Notes under the pieces: model-generated | Told to the model about the DNA's origin: nothing | The model's input: the letters and a program-made list of their open reading frames with translations, nothing else | The model's database searches: none | Assembly (NCBI RefSeq): GCF_014646655.1 | Contig: NZ_BMNR01000004.1 | Span: 186,001-250,000, forward strand | Reading direction: 5' to 3' | From: Yeosuana aromativorans | GTDB lineage: Bacteria; Bacteroidota; Bacteroidia; Flavobacteriales; Flavobacteriaceae | DNA length: 64,000 bases | Translations under genes and position numbers: made by a program | Part shown: piece after piece, positions 44,767-53,223 of the stretch | How positions within the stretch are numbered: the stretch's first letter is position 1 | How the letters are laid out: each line of letters begins with the position of its first letter

Positions 44767-44800
44767 ATTTTATATACTTCTTAATCTTCTTCCTTTAGTT

Positions 44801-45082
44801 TTAATCTATTACACATCCTAAACATATTCCTAAGAAGAATAAAATTATAATACCCAAACTAGTCACCAATAAATCTTTAATAAGTTGGTTAAAGCCTCCT
44901 TCTTTTTTATAGGCAATATAAGTCCTTATTGAACCAAAGACAATGTATATTAAAAAACACCCATGTAAAAAAACATAATACTTTCCTCTAATAACATATA
45001 CCAATATTGCTCCGGTTAAGGCTGCTAAAGTAGCTAATGGAAGTGCCACTCTACCCAATGAAAATTTTTTCAAAATAGACAT
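44801..45082 (-). CDS. Small uncharacterised membrane protein
   Basis: The 93-residue protein has about three hydrophobic helices (ALPLATLAALTGAILVYVI, YVFLHGCFLIYIVFGSI, DLLVTSLGIIILFFLGICLG) separated by short basic loops. I see no family signature. It ends about 35 bp from the ssrA terminator and lies 40 bp downstream of the coiled-coil repeat gene, so it may be co-transcribed with it. Confidence 0.6.
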   Translation of the reverse strand: MSILKKFSLGRVALPLATLAALTGAILVYVIRGKYYVFLHGCFLIYIVFGSIRTYIAYKKEGGFNQLIKDLLVTSLGIIILFFLGICLGCVID

Positions 45083-45122
45083 TATTAAGCCATGACTTTT
45101 TTAGATATAATAAAAGACGACA

Positions 45123-46628
45123 TCAATCAAGACATTTTAGTTTATCCATAAAAAACTCTTTATAATCTATTTGCTCAATATATACAGAATGTTTTGTACC
45201 ATTAAGACTTATGGACTTGATTGGTGATTTTTGCAAGATATTTATTTGAGAATTGGACATGACTCCTTTAAACCTAAAGTTTCCGCAATCAATATTCCAT
45301 GAATGGAAAAAGGTAACTACTTGATTGTTTTCAAGGGTGACTTTTACATATGATCTATTACTTGGTAAATAACTGGCACAACCCAAATCTTGGGACAAAT
45401 TAAAAAACACCTGTTTGCTATTGCCTCTTTTATACAACTCTGCGGTTAAGCTTGTATTGATTTTATAGGGTTCAGTTCGTATAATCCTTACATTATCAAA
45501 AATATCAATTTCATTCATTACATAATGACAGGTATTTCTTAATTCTTTTGTTTCAGGATTTAAATCTTTTTGTTGTTTGCTTTCCAACTCTTGTGCGGCC
45601 AGTTCTTGCCTTTTGGTTTCCAGTACTTTGGTTATGGAATCTTCAAGACGCTGTTGTCGCAATTTTTCAGCTTGTTTTCTGGCAAGCTCTGCTGCGGCTT
45701 CGGCCTGTTTTTTGGCCTCTAACACTTTCTCTATGGAATCTTCACGTCGTTGTTGGTTGAGCGCTTCCTGTTGTTTTCTTGCCAACTCTTGTGCGGCCAG
45801 TTCTTGCCTTTTGGTTTCCAGTACTTTGGCTATGGAATCTTCAAGACGCTCTTGCCGTAATTTTTCAGCTTGTTTTCTGGCAAGCTCTGCTGCGGCTTCG
45901 GCCTGTTTTTTGGCCTCTAACACTTTCTCTATGGAATCTTCACGGCGTTGTTGGTTGAGTGCTTCCTGTTGTTTTCTTGCCAACTCTTGTGCGGCCAGTT
46001 CTTGCCTTTTGGTTTCCAGTACTTTGGCTATGGAATCTTCAAGACGCTGTTGTCGCAATTTTTCAGCTTGTTTTCTGGCAAGCTCTGCGGCAGCTTCGGC
46101 CTGTTTTTTGGCCTCTAACACTTTCTCTATGGAATCTTCTCGGCGTTGTTGGTTGAGCGCTTCCTGCTCTTTCCTTGCCAACTCTTGCGCTACTTGTTCT
46201 TGCCTTTTGGTTTCCAGTACCTTGGCTATGGAATCCTCGCGGTGTTGAGGATTTTTTTCCTCTTCGGCTTTCCTTATAATTTCCTGTATTTTCCTTTTTC
46301 TGGCTTCCTCTGCTTTGATGGCCTCTATTCGTTCCCGTTCTTGAAAGGCATAAAACAAATCCATCATGTCTTCATTAATAACCAAATATTGAGAATCCAC
46401 AATACCCTGCCAATCTTTATACTTTATTTTGTATTTTTCCTTACCTAAATAGTCAATAACAAGACATGGCTCATCACTTTGAAACTGAGTCAAAACTTGA
46501 ACTGGTTCTTCTAGGCTTTTATAGAGTTTCCCATCTTGTGAAAACTCCGTTGGAATACTTATTTCTTGTGAATATAAATGTGACGAAATGATTGTGGTTA
46601 CAAAAAGAAAATAAAAATATTTACCCAT
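45123..46628 (-). CDS. Exported coiled-coil protein with seven 33-residue repeats
   Basis: The 501-residue protein has a signal peptide (ending SSHLYSQEI) and a small N-terminal domain (about 25-95), possibly SH3-like (YLGKEKYKIKYKDWQGIVDS). A charged helix follows, then seven 33-residue units (residues 130-360) beginning R/LEDSIxKVLE and alternating between an AKKQAEAAAELARKQ type and a TKRQELAAQELARKQ type. The C-terminal 130 residues form a separate beta-rich domain with four cysteines. The repeat block should be a long periplasmic coiled coil separating two domains. Its function is unknown. Confidence 0.8.
   Translation of the reverse strand: MGKYFYFLFVTTIISSHLYSQEISIPTEFSQDGKLYKSLEEPVQVLTQFQSDEPCLVIDYLGKEKYKIKYKDWQGIVDSQYLVINEDMMDLFYAFQERERIEAIKAEEARKRKIQEIIRKAEEEKNPQHREDSIAKVLETKRQEQVAQELARKEQEALNQQRREDSIEKVLEAKKQAEAAAELARKQAEKLRQQRLEDSIAKVLETKRQELAAQELARKQQEALNQQRREDSIEKVLEAKKQAEAAAELARKQAEKLRQERLEDSIAKVLETKRQELAAQELARKQQEALNQQRREDSIEKVLEAKKQAEAAAELARKQAEKLRQQRLEDSITKVLETKRQELAAQELESKQQKDLNPETKELRNTCHYVMNEIDIFDNVRIIRTEPYKINTSLTAELYKRGNSKQVFFNLSQDLGCASYLPSNRSYVKVTLENNQVVTFFHSWNIDCGNFRFKGVMSNSQINILQKSPIKSISLNGTKHSVYIEQIDYKEFFMDKLKCLD
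45549..46241 (-). repeat. Tandem coding repeat, 7 x 99 bp (198-bp super-unit)
   Basis: The seven 33-codon units are alternately of two types, so near-identical 198-bp blocks recur. Base-level identity between blocks is very high (for example the recurring TTTGGTTTCCAGTACTTTGG on the plus strand), which points to recent unequal recombination. Confidence 0.85.
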
Positions 46629-46872
46629 AATAGATCATTGAAACAATGCTTTTTTAAATATATAAATATTAGAATGATTCCTTTTTAAATAGAAATTCAT
46701 AACACATTTAGAATGTTAAAACTTAAGTAGGAAACTGCAATACCAATATTGGTCTTTGCAATGTCATGTTCATGTATATTTAAAAAGTCCAAATTATATT
46801 TCATTAACAAAGATATTCAATAAATAACAAGTCAATTGTGGTTTTTAAAACTTTTCATTTTCACTGCAAACT

Positions 46873-46905
46873 AAAAACCATAATCTAACAATGGATTATG
46901 GTTTT
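46873..46905 (-). terminator. Terminator after the 69-residue gene
   Basis: AAAACCATAATC pairs with GATTATGGTTTT across an 8-nt loop; on the minus strand the stem runs into TTTTTAG. It follows the stop codon of the small gene by about 20 bp. Confidence 0.7.
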
Positions 46906-46926
46906 CAGCTTTTTTGCAATATTAAT

Positions 46927-47136
46927 TTACCAATATTTTTTTTCAAGCGTTCTGATTTTATTCAAAATATAATCAGAATTTTTGTCCATCCATTCTTTTT
47001 GCTCATCGCTGGCCTTTAAGTATTGGCTGGAATAGCTGGAATAGGCTTTTTGTGCTTGATTAGCATCTTTTTTAAAATATTCTGATTGCTTCAGGATATT
47101 TAATTTTTTCAGAAAAATACTTTCAATCTTTGGCAT
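46927..47136 (-). CDS. Small uncharacterised protein
   Basis: The 69-residue, lysine-rich and helical protein (MPKIESIFLKKLNILKQSEY, ending IRTLEKKYW) has no signal peptide or membrane helix and no motif I recognise. It is supported as a gene by the clear terminator just downstream and by space for a promoter upstream. Confidence 0.55.
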   Translation of the reverse strand: MPKIESIFLKKLNILKQSEYFKKDANQAQKAYSSYSSQYLKASDEQKEWMDKNSDYILNKIRTLEKKYW

Positions 47137-47281
47137 TTTGATGATGTTTTATTAATCTATTAATTTAAGTAAAAAAAACAGGTTTCAACATGACAAAAGT
47201 CATTTTAAAAAAGCTTATTTATTAGTTAATTAGCGTTGTAATATTGAGGTTTCCTGAGAAAGGAGCATCAATCTTGATATT

Positions 47282-47338
47282 ATGGAGGAAAAAGGAAGTG
47301 CATTACGATGTGTTTCCTTTTTCTATTTAAAACCTTAA
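47282..47338 (+). other. 18-codon ORF overlapping a terminator-like hairpin
   Basis: ATG to TAA encodes MEEKGSALRCVSFFYLKP. AAGGAG lies 16 nt before the ATG. Within the ORF, GGAAGTGCAT-TACG-ATGTGTTTCC (47294-47317) forms a 10-pair stem with a UNCG-type loop followed by TTTTTC. Upstream TTTCCT (about 47250) could pair with AGGAAA (47286) as an alternative. This could be a leader-peptide attenuator or a small RNA end. Confidence 0.4.
47294..47322 (+). terminator. Intrinsic-terminator-like hairpin upstream of ccsBA
   Basis: The stem GGAAGTGCAT/ATGTGTTTCC has three G-U pairs, loop TACG, then TTTTT. AAAAA precedes the stem, so it can also work in the other direction. Confidence 0.5.
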
Positions 47339-47609
47339 CATATTAATAATTAAGTATTTAAAAACACTTAAGAAATAAATTTCTTTTTTATACTTTTTTT
47401 AATTTTATTTAAAACTATCCAACTAGCTCCCACTAATTTGCTGTTAGGGTTTTCTCTTTGTTAGTTGTAATATCATTATACTAAATCTGTAAAATACCGT
47501 TTATAGAGTATTCACATAAAAAATTTGATCTTTTTATCGATTAATGGTGTTTATTTTTACCCCAACCGAATAATAGTTTTATTTTTAAATACATGTTTAT
47601 TAACACTTT

Positions 47610-50600
47610 ATGAAGAAATATATCCAAATCGCACAAAAATTTATAACCTCAATGTTTAACACCAGGGCAGCTGGATTATATATCTTATTGTTTGCCGCCT
47701 CAATAGCCATTGCAACATTTGTTGAAAATGATTTTGGCACTAGTGCCGCACAAAAGATTATTTTTAAATCCTGGTGGTTTGAGCTTTTGCTTATTTTATT
47801 TGGAATTTCCATTCTTGTAAATATTTTTAAATTCAGAATGATCCAACAAAAAAAATGGCCCTTGCTCCTCTTCCATTCAGCAATCATAATCATTTTAATT
47901 GGAGCCGGTGTAACTCGTTATTTTGGTTATGAAGGTGTCATGCACATTCGTGAGAATGGCTCATCAAACAGTTTTTTGTCTGCTAACAGTTATTTGAAAT
48001 TTCAGGTAAACAAAGACAATAAGACGTATAACTTTGATGAAGAAGTTCTTTTTGCATCGCTTGGCAACAATCATTTTAAAGAATCCTATAATGTTGATGG
48101 CGAAATAATTGATGTTGAAGTCAAAGATTTCATTCCAAACCCGAAGCAAATACTAGAAACCAGCAACGACGGAAAACCTACTCTAAAAATAGTTGTTTCT
48201 GGGATGAATGGACGAGAGGAATATTTTTTAACTGAAGGTGACACCAAACGCATCAACAATATCCTATATAATTTTAATGACAATGATATTCCAAATGCTT
48301 TTAATATCATGTTCAAGGGTGATTCTTTGTCTTTTAAAACCAACACAACCTTTTCGCAAATGGTCATGGCTACACAAACCCGTGATACCATTTACCCATC
48401 AAACCAATACAAACCATTAAGATTGCGGGCATTGTATTCAAACGGCACCAACAATTTTGTGTTTCCAGAATTTAATCCGAAAGGTATTGTTAAAATGGAG
48501 TCTGAAAGTGTCAAAGTCAAAAATGAGAGTACAACTGCGGTAGTCTTAGATATTTCCGTAAACGGCTCAAAACAAGAAACTACAATATATGGTGGAAAAG
48601 GAAATCCGGGAACTCCCAAAATTCTGAACTTTAATGATTTAGACTTAGCGGTTTCTTACGGATCAAAAAACATCTATGTACCTTTTACAATTACCTTGAA
48701 AAAATTCATTTTAGATAAATATCCCGGAACTGAAAGTGCGTCTTCTTATGCTAGTGAAGTGGTTCTTACTGATAACAATAACAACGTAAATATGGATTTT
48801 AGGATTTTTATGAACAATATTCTAAACTATGGTGGCTATCGGTTTTTCCAGTCATCTTTTGATAAAGATGAAAAAGGAACCTATTTAAGTGTTAACCATG
48901 ATTTTTGGGGTACAAAAATTACCTATTTAGGCTATATTCTGCTCACAATTGGTTTGCTTTGGACCTTGTTCAGCAAAAAAACAAGATTTCATCAAGTCAT
49001 TCAAAAAATCAAAAAACTAAGGGCTTCAAGTTCAACTTTTATTCTGATAGTTGGTTTCCTGTTGTCTTCACAATGGGCTATGCCCCAAACCCAAATATCA
49101 CATCTCAAACATTCAGCCGTAAACGCTAAACATGCTGAAGCTTTTAGTGAACTTGTGGTGCAGGATTACAAAGGCAGAATGAAACCTGTTCATACGCTGT
49201 CAAGAGAGCTTATGCGGAAAATTTACAGAAAAGAGAGCTATAAAGGTCTTAATGCCGATCAAATTTTGTTAAGTATGTTGGTGAACAGCCAAGATTGGTA
49301 TGGTGAAAACATTATCAAATTAGGAAACCATCAAGATATTCTAAAAGCTATTGGAGTTAGAGGCGATTATGCGTCTTATGAAGATTTTTTTGATGCTAAT
49401 GGCAATTATAAATTAAGGGATGAAGTCAGGCGTGTTTATAATTTAACCCCAAAAGACCGAGGTGTTTATGAAAAGGAATTATTAAAAATTGATGAAAGAC
49501 TCAATATTTTAAACATGATGTTTACCGGTGGACTATTAAAAATAATCCCAGATACCAATGATGAAAACAACACCTGGATTTCAAATCATAGCCACGGCAA
49601 TGGGCATGATAGCCAGATAGCTACCAATTTTTTCAATTCGTATACAGTGGCTCTTAAAAAAGGCATTGAAACAAAAAACTATTCAGATGCTAATAGCTTG
49701 GTTGCACAGTTGAAAAACTACCAATTTAAAAACGGTGGTGATATCATGCCAAGTACAACAAAAATTCATGCCGAAATACTATTGAACAAGCTCAATGTTT
49801 TTAATAGGTTAGCACTATTATACTTTTTATTGGGTATTGCTTTCTTGTTCTTTTTATTCCTATCTGTTTTCAAACCCAGAGTTAAATTAAAAACCATTTA
49901 CAAGATTTTGTTCACATTGGTAGTTATTGGATTTGCATTTCATACCATTGGATTGGGATTACGTTGGTATATTTCTGGTAGAGCACCTTGGAGCAATGGC
50001 TATGAATCCATGATTTATATTGCATGGACAACTACCTTGGCAGGCATTATTTTTACAAGAAAGTCATTTGGTGGCTTGGCGGCAACCATGGTTTTGGCCG
50101 CTACGATTCTTATGGTGTCCATGCTAAGCTTTCTAGATCCGGAAATTACGCCTTTGGTTCCTGTTTTAAAATCATATTGGTTAACTATTCATGTGTCATT
50201 AGAAGCTGGCAGTTATGGATTTTTAATGCTAGGTGCCATTATTGGCTTAATTAATTTATCGCTTCTCATTTTTACCAATAGCACAAATAAGGAACGCATT
50301 AAAGCTATCATTACCGAAATGTCTTATATAAGCGAATTAACCTTAACCGGTGGTTTAATAATGGTTAGCATAGGAACCTATTTAGGTGGTGTTTGGGCCA
50401 ACGAATCCTGGGGACGCTACTGGGGTTGGGATGCCAAAGAAACATGGGCGCTTGTAACTGTTTTGGTCTATGCCTTTATACTGCACATGCGAATCATACC
50501 AAAGCTAACGGGCCTGTTTGCTTATAACGTTTCTACTATTTTTGGTCTAGCAACAGTTATTATGACTTATTACGGTGTTAATTACTATTTGTCAGGATTA

Positions 50601-50723
50601 CATTCATACGCAACAGGTGATCCCGTTCCCATTCCAAGTTGGGTTTATATTGTTGTAGCCTGCATTGTTACCATTACCATTTTAGCTTACATTAAAAAGC
50701 GTAAGTACAAAGTTATTTCTTAA
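47610..50723 (+). CDS. ccsBA: Fused cytochrome c synthetase CcsBA (ResB-CcsA)
   Basis: The 1037-residue protein combines both System II maturation subunits. The N-terminal ResB/CcsB part has membrane helices (about 20-42, 53-70, 78-98) and a large periplasmic domain to about 440, then another helix. The C-terminal CcsA part carries about eight helices and the tryptophan-rich heme-handling WWD motif WGRYWGWDAKETWA. Conserved His residues flank it, for example GFAFHTIGLGLRWYISGRAP. It transports heme and ligates it to CXXCH motifs in the periplasm. The gene points toward the multiheme operon and is separated from it by a bidirectional terminator. Confidence 0.95.
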   Translation: MKKYIQIAQKFITSMFNTRAAGLYILLFAASIAIATFVENDFGTSAAQKIIFKSWWFELLLILFGISILVNIFKFRMIQQKKWPLLLFHSAIIIILIGAGVTRYFGYEGVMHIRENGSSNSFLSANSYLKFQVNKDNKTYNFDEEVLFASLGNNHFKESYNVDGEIIDVEVKDFIPNPKQILETSNDGKPTLKIVVSGMNGREEYFLTEGDTKRINNILYNFNDNDIPNAFNIMFKGDSLSFKTNTTFSQMVMATQTRDTIYPSNQYKPLRLRALYSNGTNNFVFPEFNPKGIVKMESESVKVKNESTTAVVLDISVNGSKQETTIYGGKGNPGTPKILNFNDLDLAVSYGSKNIYVPFTITLKKFILDKYPGTESASSYASEVVLTDNNNNVNMDFRIFMNNILNYGGYRFFQSSFDKDEKGTYLSVNHDFWGTKITYLGYILLTIGLLWTLFSKKTRFHQVIQKIKKLRASSSTFILIVGFLLSSQWAMPQTQISHLKHSAVNAKHAEAFSELVVQDYKGRMKPVHTLSRELMRKIYRKESYKGLNADQILLSMLVNSQDWYGENIIKLGNHQDILKAIGVRGDYASYEDFFDANGNYKLRDEVRRVYNLTPKDRGVYEKELLKIDERLNILNMMFTGGLLKIIPDTNDENNTWISNHSHGNGHDSQIATNFFNSYTVALKKGIETKNYSDANSLVAQLKNYQFKNGGDIMPSTTKIHAEILLNKLNVFNRLALLYFLLGIAFLFFLFLSVFKPRVKLKTIYKILFTLVVIGFAFHTIGLGLRWYISGRAPWSNGYESMIYIAWTTTLAGIIFTRKSFGGLAATMVLAATILMVSMLSFLDPEITPLVPVLKSYWLTIHVSLEAGSYGFLMLGAIIGLINLSLLIFTNSTNKERIKAIITEMSYISELTLTGGLIMVSIGTYLGGVWANESWGRYWGWDAKETWALVTVLVYAFILHMRIIPKLTGLFAYNVSTIFGLATVIMTYYGVNYYLSGLHSYATGDPVPIPSWVYIVVACIVTITILAYIKKRKYKVIS

Positions 50724-50741
50724 GACTTGTAGTTTATAAAT

Positions 50742-50782
50742 AAAAAAGAGCCCAAACAAAACGTTGTTTGGGCTCTTTTTTT
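50742..50782. terminator. Bidirectional terminator between ccsBA and the multiheme operon
   Basis: A 13-bp perfect stem AGAGCCCAAACAA/TTGTTTGGGCTCT with loop AACG, A-run before and T-run after. It lies in the 72-bp gap between two convergent genes and serves both. Confidence 0.92.
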
Positions 50783-50795
50783 TAAGGCATTAGGA

Positions 50796-51584
50796 TTATT
50801 TTACCAAAACACCGTTTTCCAATATAATATCATATTTATATCCTGCACCAAAATCTTTATCCAGTGTTACAACCGCTTTAATGGTAAAGGCCGCTCCTTC
50901 TGGAACAAAAGCATCTGATGTCACTACCAAATCAAAATCATCTTTACTGCCGTCTTTGACATGAATCCAGTTTCTGTCCATAATTCCAGCGTTTATTTTG
51001 GTACAAATACCGTCTATCTGAACTGTTTTCCCTTCGTATTTTTTGGGATTGTTGACCAATTCTGCAATTTTCATGGATCCTTGATGCTGTACCACTTTTT
51101 CAGTGTGCATAGGAATATCTTCTTTTTGAACCTCAGATGGTTTTGCGTTTCCATAATCTGTGGTAGATTGAGATACGGCATTGCCTCCGTGAACTGCCGG
51201 CACCAAAGCGCCTACCAAATATACTTTATCAAATACTCTGTTGTATTCTTTGCTTTCAAAATTGGTTTTTAATAGACCACCTTTAAAATAATAGGTCTCA
51301 CCTACTTTAGCCTCCATTTTTCTGGTAGCTACCCAATACGTTTCGTCACCTTCAGTTACATGAAGATATACATATTTTGAAGTGGGCAAAACTTCCTTAA
51401 CAACAACCGAATGAAGTTCATTCGTCATTGCTTGGCCAGAATCTGAAGAACCAGGTGCTGAAAACACTCCTGATGGGTCTGAAGAGCCATCTGGACTTGA
51501 GGTTATTGGAACTACCTTTGGCTCGTTTTTACATCCTATAAAAACACTTGCAATTAATACTGTAACTAATACTTTTATTTTCAT
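50796..51584 (-). CDS. OB-fold-like lipoprotein of the multiheme operon
   Basis: The 262-residue lipoprotein (lipobox FIGC, C18) has a linker rich in Ser, Gly and Pro, then two beta-rich domains. The first reads VVVKEVLPTSKYVYLHVTEG (about 61-125). The second (about 165-262) has KIAELVNNPKKYEGKTVQID, MDRNWIHVKDGS and VVTLDKDFGAGYKYD, an OB-fold pattern seen in small envelope proteins near c-type cytochromes. It overlaps the barrel gene by 4 bp (ATGA). It may bridge cytochromes to a membrane. The function is unknown. Confidence 0.7.
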   Translation of the reverse strand: MKIKVLVTVLIASVFIGCKNEPKVVPITSSPDGSSDPSGVFSAPGSSDSGQAMTNELHSVVVKEVLPTSKYVYLHVTEGDETYWVATRKMEAKVGETYYFKGGLLKTNFESKEYNRVFDKVYLVGALVPAVHGGNAVSQSTTDYGNAKPSEVQKEDIPMHTEKVVQHQGSMKIAELVNNPKKYEGKTVQIDGICTKINAGIMDRNWIHVKDGSKDDFDLVVTSDAFVPEGAAFTIKAVVTLDKDFGAGYKYDIILENGVLVK

Positions 51585-53209
51585 CTTTTACTGTTTTTTC
51601 TGCTCATAAAAAAGCGTTTAATGATTTGAGTGTTTACCCTATAATTTGTTTCGTTATTGTATTTTGACATCTCACCTGATAAACCAATAGTGAACGATCG
51701 GTCAATATAATATGATAAATATCCGCCTATGTAGTGCTGATTAAAATCGGGCACATTGGTTGTATATTTATAATTTACAAATCTATAATAAATATCTGTA
51801 CTAAACCTACTATCCCAGAACTCTCTTGAGTATCTTACAGACGCAATATTACTTTTCAAATAATTAGATGTATTCATATTGTAAGTAAATGACAACCGAC
51901 CGTCTATAGGAAGCTTAGACAAGCTCATATAACCATAAATATTGTCAGATTTGTTTTGGTTGTCACTTTGAAATCGTTTACTGTAACTAAATCCGCTGTA
52001 AACATATTTAAACGGTCTAATGTTTAGTCGAGCTCTAAAGCCTTGCCTAGCTATATCTTCATCCAAAAGTTGTTCAATATCAGTTTCGTAGGTCTTATAA
52101 TAAATGATGCGCTTTCTTGAATCGTAAGACAAGCTTAAATTAATTTTGCTATTAAAACGATAGCGCCCAGACACATATAAATTGGTGATTCTAGTATTAT
52201 CTCTTACTGAATCGTTGACTTTATTGTACAAGTCAACTTCAAGGGTTGAAAACAAATTGAATTTCTTAAATATTGTACTTGAATGCTGAAAATAAGCAAA
52301 TCTTCTGTCAATTTCGTTATTGTTTTTTTGTTCGGCAAAGCCCAATGTGGTTTGAGAGCGGAAATTCTTGTTATTAGTTAATTGACCAACATATCCGCCA
52401 TATTGCAATAAATTGGAATTAAATCCATAATCATAAATATCTGGCCTAAAACCTGCAATGGCGCCTATGTAGCTATTTCCAAAAAACTTTTCTGCTTGCA
52501 ATCCATCAATGGCTCCTATTGATGATATTTTATAATTGATTTTTCTACCAGCAGTTATGGAAAATGTAGAGTCTACATCATACTTTACAGCTAAATTATA
52601 AACGTTCAAATCACTTTTACTTAAAGTTCTGGTTGTATCCTTTGGATAAATACTTTGCCTATAATTAAGATAGGTTTCAACTGAAAATCTTGAGTTATTT
52701 ATATGATTTGCTTCCAAAGAAAATCGGGTCATTAACCTATGGTTGTCATCACGAACTTGGGAAAAGTCACTATATGTAGCGGCAGATAACCGACCAATTA
52801 TTTTTTCTTTATAGTTGGTTTTTTTCTTTGTACTCTCTATTGCCTGAATAGAGTCGTTAAAACTTATTCCAATATTTTCTTGAATCTCTTCGGTTTCAAG
52901 AATTTTATTATCTGTTTCAACTTGATATACATAAGTAATCTTATCATCTTTGTTAACTTGGCAATTATTCAATTTTAGGCAAACTACTGAGTTTGATGAT
53001 TTATTGGTCACCAATAAACATTTTTCTTTATTGGGAGCTTGAAGTGTGTCGCCAATTTTAACAACGTTGGTGTTATCAAATTTCACATAAGCATTTTTTG
53101 AGGTCACAAAAGTCACCTTACCTATGATGGTTTGAAGATTATCTTGGGCCAATGCATTACCCGACAATGCCATATATAATATGGGAATAAAATAAAACGT
53201 ATATCTCAT
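51581..53209 (-). CDS. Outer-membrane barrel of the multiheme operon
   Basis: With the start MRYTFYFIPILYMALSGNALAQDN at 53209, the protein has a normal signal peptide and 542 residues. A longer frame reaching 53251 overlaps the cytochrome gene and is rejected. After a beta-rich N-terminal domain (about 25-105, KVTFVTSKNAYVKFDNTNVV), from about residue 140 there are many amphipathic strands with aromatic ends (RFSLEANHINNSRFSVETYL, FNSKINLSLSYDSRKRIIYY). This fits an outer-membrane porin of 16 or more strands. MtrB has a similar role, but no MtrB motif is visible. It is 14 bp after the 22-heme gene. Confidence 0.75.
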   Translation of the reverse strand: MRYTFYFIPILYMALSGNALAQDNLQTIIGKVTFVTSKNAYVKFDNTNVVKIGDTLQAPNKEKCLLVTNKSSNSVVCLKLNNCQVNKDDKITYVYQVETDNKILETEEIQENIGISFNDSIQAIESTKKKTNYKEKIIGRLSAATYSDFSQVRDDNHRLMTRFSLEANHINNSRFSVETYLNYRQSIYPKDTTRTLSKSDLNVYNLAVKYDVDSTFSITAGRKINYKISSIGAIDGLQAEKFFGNSYIGAIAGFRPDIYDYGFNSNLLQYGGYVGQLTNNKNFRSQTTLGFAEQKNNNEIDRRFAYFQHSSTIFKKFNLFSTLEVDLYNKVNDSVRDNTRITNLYVSGRYRFNSKINLSLSYDSRKRIIYYKTYETDIEQLLDEDIARQGFRARLNIRPFKYVYSGFSYSKRFQSDNQNKSDNIYGYMSLSKLPIDGRLSFTYNMNTSNYLKSNIASVRYSREFWDSRFSTDIYYRFVNYKYTTNVPDFNQHYIGGYLSYYIDRSFTIGLSGEMSKYNNETNYRVNTQIIKRFFMSRKNSKR

Positions 53210-53223
53210 GGTAATGTTTCTCC

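Larger units (their letters stand above)
47137..47609. other. Long intergenic region before ccsBA
   Basis: These 473 bases are free of long ORFs. They hold a mini-ORF with a terminator-like hairpin (47282-47338), and a short stem AAGT-GTTTTTAAATACTT-like around 47355. No clear TTG/TAnnTTTG promoter for ccsBA was found. Confidence 0.6.

Noticed and set aside
45577-46248. Long plus-strand ORF rich in Cys, Ser and Ala opposite the repeat gene
   Set aside because: It is the mirror of the 99-bp coding repeats; it has no start context and the minus strand encodes a sensible exported protein.
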